From assembly GCA_900541025.1 (NCBI GenBank), contig UQIL01000002.1, positions 70,830 to 134,829 of the forward strand: a stretch of DNA of 64,000 nt, read 5' to 3'. The notes under the pieces are model-generated. The model saw only the letters and a program-made list of their open reading frames with translations. It was not told the origin of the DNA and did no database searches. Position numbers and translations under genes: made by a program. Below, one piece after another: positions 54,325 through 62,196 of this stretch (position 1 is its first letter; the number at the start of each line of letters is the position of its first letter). This DNA is from an uncultured Collinsella sp. (GTDB lineage Bacteria; Actinomycetota; Coriobacteriia; Coriobacteriales; Coriobacteriaceae).

Positions 54325-54798
54325 CTAGGAGCGGGTTTCCATCTTGGCGTGGCACTTGGGGCAGGTGACGCGGATCTTGCCTTTGCCCTTGGGGACGGAG
54401 AGCATCTGGCCGCAGTTGGGGCACTTGAGGTATGCCGTGGTCTTGCGACCCTTCCACATCTTCTTGGCCGTGCGCTTGGCACGCTCAAAGTCTTCCTTGC
54501 TGGTACCGGCCGTGCGCGAGGCGTTGGCAGCCGCGGCGCCGCTACCCAAGCTCGCTACGAACTTGCCCAGGCCGGGGACGTTAGCGGTCGCGGCGACAAA
54601 GGCCGCGTTTTCCTTGCGACGTGCGTCGATGTTTTTGGACAGGCCGCGCAGCACGCCAATCACGATTACGGCGATGGCAATCCAGCTGAGCCACTGGATA
54701 TGGGCTATCGATCCGATCATCGCGATGACGATGCCGACAAAGCCCATAACGATGGTGAGCTCATCGGCGCCATTGCGGCCCTTCATAAAGTCATTCAT
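54325..54798 (-). CDS. Membrane protein with C-terminal zinc ribbon
   Basis: A 157-residue protein. Two adjacent hydrophobic segments lie at about residues 14-50 (IVMGFVGIVIAMIGSIAHIQ, WIAIAVIVIGVL). A charged linker follows, then a C-terminal zinc ribbon CPNCGQMLSVPKGKGKIRVTCPKC. The ribbon faces the cytosol if both helices span the membrane. Similar small proteins are common and uncharacterised. ATG at 54798 has AAAGG upstream on its strand. Confidence 0.75.
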   Translation of the reverse strand: MNDFMKGRNGADELTIVMGFVGIVIAMIGSIAHIQWLSWIAIAVIVIGVLRGLSKNIDARRKENAAFVAATANVPGLGKFVASLGSGAAAANASRTAGTSKEDFERAKRTAKKMWKGRKTTAYLKCPNCGQMLSVPKGKGKIRVTCPKCHAKMETRS

Positions 54799-54853
54799 GC
54801 AAATTGCCTTTCGTTCGATATGCTGCACGCCTTTATACCCGATTTAGAGCAAG

Positions 54854-54922
54854 GGGGACAGGTCAATCTGCACCAAGGTGGTGCAAACATACCTGTCCCC
54901 GATGCACCAAGAAGGTGCAAAG
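54854..54922. repeat. Intergenic palindrome with GGTGCAAAC family copy 2
   Basis: GGGGACAGGT (54854-54863) and ACCTGTCCCC (54891-54900) form an outer dyad with TGCACC/GGTGCA inside. The segment 54880-54922 aligns gap-free with 24318-24360. It lies between csoR and the zinc-ribbon gene and may act as a csoR-side terminator. Confidence 0.65.
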
Positions 54923-54944
54923 CAGTCCGTCCCCAATGCCCCAA

Positions 54945-55217
54945 TTACTTGGAGAGCTTGTCGACGACGCGTTCGATCTCGGCGAGCTTGGCGGCTTTGA
55001 GGTCTTCGTCGCCCGATTCGATTGCCGAAGTCACGCAGCCCTCGATATGCGCCTTGAGCACATCGGCGTTGATGCGCGCAATGAGCGCCTGCGTTGCCAT
55101 GAGCTGCGTGGAAATATCGACGCAGTAGCGGTCCTCATCGACCATCCGCAAGATGCCGTCGATCTGGCCGCGTGCCGTCTTGAGCATGCGGGTCACCGAT
55201 TTGTGGTCTGCCATCAT
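54945..55217 (-). CDS. csoR: Copper-sensing repressor CsoR
   Basis: A 90-residue DUF156 protein with the Cu(I) ligands Cys32, His57 and Cys61 in the expected spacing (RYCVDIS ... KAHIEGC). The start of the fold, VTRMLKTARGQIDGILRMVDE, is canonical. Cu(I) binding releases it from DNA. It is the last gene of copA-copZ-csoR, and a CsoR-type operator lies before copA, so it should autoregulate. GAGGA precedes the double ATG on its strand. Confidence 0.93.
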   Translation of the reverse strand: MMADHKSVTRMLKTARGQIDGILRMVDEDRYCVDISTQLMATQALIARINADVLKAHIEGCVTSAIESGDEDLKAAKLAEIERVVDKLSK

Positions 55218-55265
55218 GGCGGGTCCTCGTTTCTGGTCGATGGGGTCGAATGCTTCTGGTAGCTG

Positions 55266-55487
55266 CTACGCGGCGGTCACGGACAGGGCGTGGAACTTCT
55301 CGCCGGCGCCCTCGACGGCGGCAGCGAGCTGCTCGGCGGTCACGGTGTCGGCGCACTCAACCTGGGCGGTCTGGGTCTCGTGATCGGCGTCGGCGTCGGT
55401 CACGCCGGCAACGTTGAGCAACGCCGTCTCGACGGTGGCGTCGCAGTGGCCGCACATGAGGCCGGAAGTCTTGATTGTGTATCGCAT
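55266..55487 (-). CDS. copZ: Copper chaperone CopZ (HMA domain)
   Basis: A 73-residue heavy-metal-associated domain, starting MRYTIKTSGLMCGHCDATVE with the metal-binding Cys12 and Cys15. It delivers Cu(I) to the CopA ATPase or CsoR. The CGHC motif has a histidine where CopZ proteins vary. ATG at 55487 with GAGAGGAATACCG upstream gives the standard length. It lies between copA and csoR on the same strand. Confidence 0.88.
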   Translation of the reverse strand: MRYTIKTSGLMCGHCDATVETALLNVAGVTDADADHETQTAQVECADTVTAEQLAAAVEGAGEKFHALSVTAA

Positions 55488-55634
55488 CGGTATTCCTCTC
55501 TGTTGTGTCGGCTTTCCCAGGCACCCGACCTTGGCCTTCAAGCCGTCGCTCGCGTACCAAAGTACGCGTCGCTCCTCTTTCAGGTCAATCTCGGGCACCT
55601 GGAAAACCCGTTCTAAATGGACTTAAGGGTGAAC

Positions 55635-57974
55635 CTATTTTGCCACTTTAGGCTTAAAGGTTCGTAGGCGCAGCGCATTGCTTACGACGCACACGCTCGA
55701 CAGGCTCATGGCCGCGGCGCCAAACATCGGCGAGAGCTGCCATCCGGTGAGCGGGAAGAACACGCCCGCCGCCAGCGGAATGCCGATGCCGTTGTAGAAC
55801 AGTGCCCAGAACAGGTCCTGCTTGATGTTGCGGATCGTGGCGCGTGAAAGCTCGATGGCTCGGGCGACGTCCATGAGGTCGCTGCGCATGAGTACCACGT
55901 CGGCGCCCTCCTTGGCGATGTCGGCGCCGGTGCCGATAGCAAGGCCCACGTCGGCGCGCGCCAGGGCGGGGGAGTCGTTGATGCCGTCGCCCACCATGGC
56001 GACCTTGCCGCCCGCATCCTGCAGTTCGCGCACGTGGCGTTCCTTGTCGGCGGGGAGGACGTCGGCGATGACCTGCTCGCTGCTCAGTCCCACGCGGCGG
56101 GCGATTGCTTCGGCGGTGACGCGGTTGTCGCCGGTGAGCATACGCACATCGACGCCGAGCTTGCGGAGCGCGGCGATGGCCTCGGCGCTCGTCTCCTTGA
56201 CCTCATCAGCCACGGCGATGGTGCCGACAAGCTCGCCGTTCTTGGCAAAGAACAGCGGCGTCTTGCCCTCGGCGGCAAATTGCTCGGCAAGGCCGGCGGG
56301 CACCTTCGCGCCCAGCTCGACCATCAGGCGCACGTTGCCGGCAGCGATGACGTTTTGTCCCTCGCGCGCCGTAACGCCTCGTCCAGGCACGGCGGCAAAG
56401 TCCTCGACCATGCGCGCGACAATTCCGCGCGCTTCGCACTCGGCCATAATCGCCTCGGCCAGCGGGTGCTCGCTCGAGCGCTCCAGCGCGGCGGCCAGCT
56501 TGAGCAGCGCCTTTTCGCTCATGGCGGGCGAGCCGTCAGCGCGCGTGGCTACCACGATATCGGTCAGGGCAGGCTTGCCGCGGGTGACGGTGCCCGTCTT
56601 GTCGAGCACCACGGTGCCCACGCTGCGCAGATTCTCCAGCGCCTCGGCGCTCTTGAACAGAATGCCCATCTCGGCGCCCTTGCCGGTGCCGACCATAATG
56701 GCGACGGGTGTGGCCAGACCGAGCGCGCACGGGCAGCTGATCACCAGCACGGCGACGGCGGAGGTGAGCGCTTCGTTGACGCTTCCGGTCAAAACCATCC
56801 ATGCCACAAAAGTTACGGCAGAGATTACAAACACCACGGGCACGAACACGCCGGCGACCTTGTCGGCCATGCGGGCGATGGGCGCTTTGGTGGCGTTGGC
56901 GTCCTCGACGAGCTGGATAATCTTGGCGAGCGATGTCTCGGCACCCACCCGCGTGGCGCGGAAGGTAAACGAGCCCGTGCGGTTGACCGTGGCCGCGTTG
57001 ACGGTGGCACCGGCGGTCTTTTCCACGGGGATGGACTCGCCGGTGAGCGCGCTCTCGTCCACGGCCGAGCTGCCCTCGAGCACCACGCCATCGACGGGGA
57101 TGGACTCTCCGGGGCGTACGCGCAGGACCTGGCCGGGAAGGATGCTGTCGACGTCGACGGTGGTTTCGCTGCCGTCCTCTGCCACGACGGTCGCGCTCTT
57201 GGGCGCCAGGTCGATGAGCGCCTCGATGGCGCCGCCGGTTTTGGACTTGCTGCGTGTCTCGAGGTATTTGCCCACGGTGACGAGCGACAAGATCGTGCCG
57301 GCGCTCTCAAAATACAGGTTGTCCATGCTCGTCATCATGGCTTCGTGGACCTGACCCGCGGCTAGCTGGTCGGCCATGATGAACATGGCGTAGAGCGACC
57401 AGGCGATGGAGGCGGTGGCGCCCACGGCAATAAGGGCGTCCATGGTGGGCGCGCCGTGCGCGAGCGATTTAAACCCGTTGATAAAGTACGCGTCGTTGAC
57501 GTAGACGATGGGGGTGAGTAGGACGAGCTCAGTGAGGGCGAGCGTCATGCTGTGGGTGTGGTCGGTGAAGACGCCGGGCAGTGGCCAACCGAGCATGTGC
57601 CCCATGCCTATGTAGAACAGCGGGATGAGGAAGACGATTGAGACGATGAGGCGGGTGCGCATGGCAGAGGCGGCGGCCTCCAACTTTTTGGTCGGCGACT
57701 CCATATGGGCGGCGCCGGACCTGGCTTGCGTACTGCCGCTTTGGGCGGCGTCGGTGCCCGTGCTGACGGGTGAGGCCGAGTAGCCAGCGCGGTCGACGGC
57801 GGTGCAGATATCGTCGGGGGAGACCTGCGCAGGGTCGTAGTCCACCAGCATAGAGCCGGCGAGCAGATTGACCGCGACGCTCTCGACGCCGTCGAGCTTG
57901 CTCACGGCGCGGTCTACGTGCGCCTGGCAGGCGGCGCACGTCATGCCACCCACATCGAATTTATCTTGAGCCAT
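55635..57974 (-). CDS. copA: Copper-exporting P1B-type ATPase CopA
   Basis: The 779-residue pump exports Cu(I). One N-terminal HMA domain has GMTCAAC (Cys13, Cys16). About eight membrane helices follow. SCPCALGLATP near residue 413 is the copper-selective CPC of TM6. The phosphorylation site DKTGT, the TGES actuator motif and GDGINDSPALARADVGLAIG are intact. ATG at 57974 has AAAGGAGAAGCC upstream on its strand. It is the first gene of the copper operon, about 145 nt before copZ. Confidence 0.95.
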   Translation of the reverse strand: MAQDKFDVGGMTCAACQAHVDRAVSKLDGVESVAVNLLAGSMLVDYDPAQVSPDDICTAVDRAGYSASPVSTGTDAAQSGSTQARSGAAHMESPTKKLEAAASAMRTRLIVSIVFLIPLFYIGMGHMLGWPLPGVFTDHTHSMTLALTELVLLTPIVYVNDAYFINGFKSLAHGAPTMDALIAVGATASIAWSLYAMFIMADQLAAGQVHEAMMTSMDNLYFESAGTILSLVTVGKYLETRSKSKTGGAIEALIDLAPKSATVVAEDGSETTVDVDSILPGQVLRVRPGESIPVDGVVLEGSSAVDESALTGESIPVEKTAGATVNAATVNRTGSFTFRATRVGAETSLAKIIQLVEDANATKAPIARMADKVAGVFVPVVFVISAVTFVAWMVLTGSVNEALTSAVAVLVISCPCALGLATPVAIMVGTGKGAEMGILFKSAEALENLRSVGTVVLDKTGTVTRGKPALTDIVVATRADGSPAMSEKALLKLAAALERSSEHPLAEAIMAECEARGIVARMVEDFAAVPGRGVTAREGQNVIAAGNVRLMVELGAKVPAGLAEQFAAEGKTPLFFAKNGELVGTIAVADEVKETSAEAIAALRKLGVDVRMLTGDNRVTAEAIARRVGLSSEQVIADVLPADKERHVRELQDAGGKVAMVGDGINDSPALARADVGLAIGTGADIAKEGADVVLMRSDLMDVARAIELSRATIRNIKQDLFWALFYNGIGIPLAAGVFFPLTGWQLSPMFGAAAMSLSSVCVVSNALRLRTFKPKVAK

Positions 57975-58021
57975 GGCTTCTCCTTTCTGTGACGTAGTGT
58001 CGGAAATGTTAACCATCCGAT

Positions 58022-58052
58022 ACTATACACCCATACCCCCTGGGGGTGTCTA
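58022..58052 (-). promoter_or_regulatory. copA: copA promoter with CsoR operator
   Basis: On the minus strand TAGACA (58052-58047) and TATAGT (58027-58022) are 19 nt apart. Between and overlapping them lies ATACCCCCTGGGGGTGT, a GC-rich dyad of the CsoR operator type. Bound CsoR would block polymerase until copper is present. The start codon is about 50 nt downstream. Confidence 0.7.
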
Positions 58053-58127
58053 ATGGAGATGAAAATGTATGACATTCTATTATTGGTCGAGGTGACAGCC
58101 AGTTCGGCGGACCGTAGCCAGTCTAAT

Positions 58128-58347
58128 GTCTCAATCTGTAACATCTGGGGACCGTTTTGCCTGCTAGATGTTACAGATCGAGACAGACTGTCCGCGGTCA
58201 ACTCAAATGTCTTGATCTGTAACATCTAGAGAGGTTTTTAACCTCTTACTGTTACAGATTGAGATGTTGTCTCGCGGGGTTGGGGGTTTTGTCTCGTTCT
58301 GTAACATCTAGACCTGTATCTGCCGAGCTGGTGTTACAGATCGAGAC
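58128..58347. repeat. Array of three 57-bp palindromes
   Basis: Units 58128-58184, 58209-58265 and 58291-58347 start 81 and 82 bp apart. All have 16-nt arms and a 25-nt centre. The middle unit has an extended inner stem (AGAGG/CCTCT). The array lies between the copA promoter and the end of the kinase gene, filling most of the 415-nt gap. Confidence 0.95.
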
Positions 58348-58389
58348 AATTGCCGGGGAGGGGTCCCGTCACGGCAAGACGCTCGCCGC

Positions 58390-60474
58390 CTAGATACAGA
58401 ACCCGGGGATCACACAGGTTAGCTTGTTTGGCTTTTCCGCAGGCGTTGCGTACGTAAAGACGTCGCCGTCGTGTCCCACGCGGTTCATATAGAGCGTGCC
58501 TTCGCTCTCCGATGTGTCGGGGCTCACCGTGCGCTCCCACCAGCAGGTGTCCTTGCCCTTCCACTGGCGGACCATCGTCTCGTTCGTGGAATACGGGCTT
58601 ACCTTGAGCTCGCGGAAGAGCTGATACTCCTTGCCCTCGCCGTTGTAGATGTCTGCCAGGTAGTGATAGTCCTCGGTAAACGAATCGGGCGGTTGCGTAC
58701 CGCACAGCTCGACCATGGCGGGCAGCCAAAGGGTTGCGGGCAACTCGCTCAGGCACGATGCGCTGTTGGCGGCGCCCACATTGTTCGAGACCTTCTTGAC
58801 ACCTTTAATGAGCGCGCGCAACTCGTTGGGCAGCAGCTTAAGGCCGTCGCCGTTGAGCCACTCCCGCAGCTCGCAATCTGCCCAGCCGGCGCTCGGCGGT
58901 TCAGCCGCAGCGTTGCGCTCGGCAATACCCGCGTCGAACATAAACGTCAACCCGGCCTTGCCCGTCCCGTCCAGAAGCTCATCGTGGCGGATGCCCACAA
59001 GCTGCGCGCCAACCTGCAGCCCGTTGGTGAGCGTGATACGCTTGGTACACGGATAGGGGATATGCCCATCGGCATCGAGCAGGTGATAGCGCTTGGCAAT
59101 CTCGCGTGCCTCGCTACGGGTCTCGGCGGCCTTAATCTTGAGCGAAATCTCCTGCAGCTGATCCCAGGTGTAGTCATCAAGTGAACCGCGGATGCCGTCA
59201 AGGTAGTCGGGGATGCCAAAGCCATGGGTCGCCGCCCCAATGACGCTGAGCCCCGCAACGGCTGCAACGACGCCACCGATAATAAAGCGGCGGCGGGTCA
59301 TGGCATCGTGCCGGGCCTGCTCTAGGATCTCTCTCGCGCGCTCGCCGGCGACGTCGACCTTAAGGTGCGTGCCAGAATCGATATCAATCGCGGCCTCGTC
59401 TCCTGTGCCTTCGCGGCCCTCGGATTCGGCATCGGTGAGGTATGCCGAGAGCACCTCGAGCATCTGCTGCTCGGTGGGACGATCGCACTGCTCGACTGAG
59501 AGACCCTTCATGATGATTTGGACGAGCGCTTCATCGCCCTCGCAGCGCGGCTCGAGCGGCGCCGGCTTGGTCTTGGTCTTTACGAGATAGAACGAGCCGG
59601 TTGCAGCGGCGTCCGTCGACTCAAAGTCAAACGGTTTGCGACCGCTGTAGAGCTGGTACAGAATGCTCGAAAGCGCATAGACGTCGATCGCGGGCGAACG
59701 GCGAAGGGCCGCGATGCCTTCGATATCCTGCGTGAGCATCTCGGGCGCGGCGTATGCGGGTGTGGCAAAGCGCCAGATGTCGGCGCGCCGGGTGATCGTG
59801 TCGTCGCCGAGAGCCATGGTCGCGGAGCCCATGTCGATGAGGCAGGGGTCAAAGGAACAATCGGCAATCTGCTGCTCGAGTGTTCGGCTGGTGGTGCGGA
59901 ACATGATATTGGCAGGCGACAGGTCGCGATGGATGACCGGATTCACGAGGCCTTGGGTCATCAAGAGCGCACGAAGCACGGCGTTTCCGACGGCGGCGAC
60001 CATCTGGGTGGTCAGCCTGCCCGAGGCGTCGTGCGGAAGCAGGGGCAGCGCCTGCTTGAGCGAGGTGCCCTCGACCCACTCCATGAGGATGAGAGGGTCA
60101 TCCTCGCACGATCCGTAGCCATGGACGCGCGGAAATCCGCGCAGGTGCGAGACGGTACACAGATGACGGTACTCCTCGAACAGCGCGGCGGTGCTGGCCA
60201 GGTGCGCTGCCGATTGCTCGGCGGAGCGGTCGGGGGCTTGGCCGGAAAGGATGGCATTGTCCTTGAGTAGCTTGACGGCAAAGACCTCGCCGCTCGTGTT
60301 GGTCGCGCGCAGCACGTGCCCGATGTTGCCGTTGTTGCGGTGGGCCGTCTGGAGAATAAGCGTCATAAACCGACGCTTGGCGTCGTCCTCGGCGCTGGGG
60401 TCGACCGCCACGGCGGTATCGAACGTATCGAGACGGACGAGTTTGTCGCCATAGGCGCTATCGGTAGTATCCAT
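58390..60474 (-). CDS. Membrane Ser/Thr protein kinase with DUF6273-like C-terminal domain
   Basis: The 694-residue protein has a Hanks-type kinase domain at about 45-345. Lys68 is in FAVKLL, the catalytic loop is HRDLSPANI (182-190), DMG (214-216) replaces DFG and APE is at 243-245. One membrane helix lies at 397-416. The outer ~270 residues resemble DUF6273 (ADCELREWLNG, LWLPAMVELCG, WWERTVSP). ATG at 60474 has AAAGGAACGCC upstream. An FHA-domain gene lies 170 nt upstream on the same strand, which suggests a signalling pair. Confidence 0.83.
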   Translation of the reverse strand: MDTTDSAYGDKLVRLDTFDTAVAVDPSAEDDAKRRFMTLILQTAHRNNGNIGHVLRATNTSGEVFAVKLLKDNAILSGQAPDRSAEQSAAHLASTAALFEEYRHLCTVSHLRGFPRVHGYGSCEDDPLILMEWVEGTSLKQALPLLPHDASGRLTTQMVAAVGNAVLRALLMTQGLVNPVIHRDLSPANIMFRTTSRTLEQQIADCSFDPCLIDMGSATMALGDDTITRRADIWRFATPAYAAPEMLTQDIEGIAALRRSPAIDVYALSSILYQLYSGRKPFDFESTDAAATGSFYLVKTKTKPAPLEPRCEGDEALVQIIMKGLSVEQCDRPTEQQMLEVLSAYLTDAESEGREGTGDEAAIDIDSGTHLKVDVAGERAREILEQARHDAMTRRRFIIGGVVAAVAGLSVIGAATHGFGIPDYLDGIRGSLDDYTWDQLQEISLKIKAAETRSEAREIAKRYHLLDADGHIPYPCTKRITLTNGLQVGAQLVGIRHDELLDGTGKAGLTFMFDAGIAERNAAAEPPSAGWADCELREWLNGDGLKLLPNELRALIKGVKKVSNNVGAANSASCLSELPATLWLPAMVELCGTQPPDSFTEDYHYLADIYNGEGKEYQLFRELKVSPYSTNETMVRQWKGKDTCWWERTVSPDTSESEGTLYMNRVGHDGDVFTYATPAEKPNKLTCVIPGFCI

Positions 60475-60613
60475 GGCGTTCCTTTGTCTGGCATGGGTTG
60501 CCGCACGTTTACGCGAGCAGTGCGGATATCGGTAAAGTACCATGATAGCCGCACTGCCCACGTATACCGCTGAGCATTGTCGTTTACGACGCAGAAGGTA
60601 GAAGACGAAAGAC

Positions 60614-60642
60614 GGACGGCGACCGTCTTTCGATCGCCGTCC
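60614..60642 (-). terminator. Possible attenuating hairpin between the FHA and kinase genes
   Basis: GGACGGCGA and TCGCCGTCC form a perfect 9-bp stem around an 11-nt loop. On the minus strand it is followed by GTCTTTCGTCTTC, only weakly T-rich. It may lower readthrough from the FHA gene into the kinase gene. Confidence 0.4.
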
Positions 60643-60645
60643 GCG

Positions 60646-61608
60646 CTAGTCCACAATGACAAGGAATGTCGTGTAGAGACCCAGATGGAGCCTGTCGCTG
60701 TTTTCGATTTCCACTGGGGGATAGATCTTGCCGGGCTCGCGTAGGTCGCGCGGCGGCTCGATTACGATATCGCCGTCGCCCGCGCCCGATTCGAGCACCG
60801 TGCCGTTGGTCGATCCAAGGCCCTGGGCGTACCAGTGCTCACCCTCAAGCCAAATGCGAAGATGTTCGCGCGATGCGTCGGCGCCCACATCGGTGATGCT
60901 GGGCGAGGTTTTGGGCAAGGATCCAATTACCGTGCCACGCGGATCGCGTGTGAGGGGATGGATTTGCATGTCGACGCAGTTGTCGGCATGTGTCCTGAGC
61001 AGACCGAGGTTGGGAGCGACGGCGTGCGGCCGATCCAGACTGCCCATAAAGCCACGTCCGACGGTAGTTTCGGTGGTGCCAAAGTGCCCACCCGTCTTGC
61101 TGTCGCAAAAGCGCTCGACGGTGGCCACGCCCTGAACGGGATCGGCGAGCGCCCCCGTTGCCACAAAGAGCATAAGGTAAAGCGTGCTTTTCTCACGCAC
61201 GGCATTGCCGTCAAAGTTGTCGATGCGATTGAGGGCATTTGCATATAGGCGGCTGTCCAGCTTGTAGCTGGCGAGAGCCGACATCATTTCGTTGGCGGCC
61301 GGACCGCGATAGTGCTCGGCGATTGCCCGATAGGCGGACTCGCCGCCGCCGAGCTTGCTGCAGATTGCCGCGGAAAGGTTGAGCGTGGTGACGGTAAAGT
61401 CGCTGTAGATGGCGGGCGCGCACTGGTCAGGCTTGCGATGGACGATGTAACGGGTGAGATACGAGCGGTTGGAAGAGCATTTCTCGAGCAGGGTACTGCC
61501 GAGATAAGAGTTTCCATTGATGAGCATTCGGGCGATCTCGAGATGTTTAAGACCGCCGAACGAGCGGATATCGTTATAGAGGACCGAGCAAGGCGTCTCT
61601 GCTGCCAC
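60646..61608 (-). CDS. FHA-domain protein with unknown N-terminal region
   Basis: The 320-residue protein has a C-terminal FHA fold at about 225-320. GTVIGS, the conserved SREHLRIW (Ser and His of the phosphothreonine pocket) and GSTNGTVL are visible. The first ~200 residues are helical with no recognised domain (HLEIARMLINGNSYLGSTLLE). It likely binds phosphothreonine made by the kinase encoded next. GTG at 61608 is preferred because AAAGGAGGTATCC lies just before it. A TTG ten codons earlier is possible. Confidence 0.8.
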   Translation of the reverse strand: MAAETPCSVLYNDIRSFGGLKHLEIARMLINGNSYLGSTLLEKCSSNRSYLTRYIVHRKPDQCAPAIYSDFTVTTLNLSAAICSKLGGGESAYRAIAEHYRGPAANEMMSALASYKLDSRLYANALNRIDNFDGNAVREKSTLYLMLFVATGALADPVQGVATVERFCDSKTGGHFGTTETTVGRGFMGSLDRPHAVAPNLGLLRTHADNCVDMQIHPLTRDPRGTVIGSLPKTSPSITDVGADASREHLRIWLEGEHWYAQGLGSTNGTVLESGAGDGDIVIEPPRDLREPGKIYPPVEIENSDRLHLGLYTTFLVIVD

Positions 61609-61787
61609 GGATACCTCCTTTGATTGCTTCCTAGCCAATATGGCGATAGGAATTAATGGCTCCCGGTGGGCGACGTATTAAATGGCTGCGCAATATACAG
61701 CGTAACCAAAGCAACATTATAGGCCACATGTTCGAAATTGCAGGAAGACCGAGAGATTTGGTTTGGATTGAACGGAAATCCCCCTCT

Positions 61788-61925
61788 GTCTTGATCTATA
61801 ACAATTAGGGCCGATTTTACTCGTTAACTGTTACAGATTGAGACGTTTGTGAGCCGTGTCGACCGTTTGTCTCGATCTGTAACACGTAGAGGAAGATTTG
61901 CCCTGTAGATGTTACAGATTGAGAC
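61788..61925. repeat. Two 57-bp palindromes upstream of the DEAD-box gene
   Basis: Units 61788-61844 and 61869-61925 start 81 bp apart and keep the 16-25-16 layout. They lie between the divergent FHA and helicase genes. The rest of this 588-nt gap includes an AT-rich part at 61640-61787 with no recognised signal and the helicase leader. Confidence 0.95.
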
Positions 61926-61991
61926 AATCAGCCAGGCCCGCCCCGTCCGCCTCGTCATCTGTGGTTTACGTGGGGGCATGCGAAGCACGGG

Positions 61992-62196
61992 TATACTAAC
62001 CGGCGGCGAATCTGCTCCATCGCTTAGAGCTGCTGCGTCTGGACGGCGCGTGATAGGGCTGCCAAAGCGATCGCCAGCGTGCTGAGCAACGTCCTCTCTG
62101 TGCGCACCTGTTTTTGTATGTATTAGCGCACTACCAAGCACGCTCGCGCGGCCGAATGCCGTGCCCATAACGCGTGCAGATAAGGAACAACAACAT
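61992..62196 (+). promoter_or_regulatory. Long leader of the DEAD-box helicase gene
   Basis: A -10-like TATACT at 61992-61997 suggests a transcript with about 190 nt of untranslated leader. No good -35 was found at normal spacing. Long leaders are common for cold-inducible helicase genes, but no cold-shock element was identified. Confidence 0.35.
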
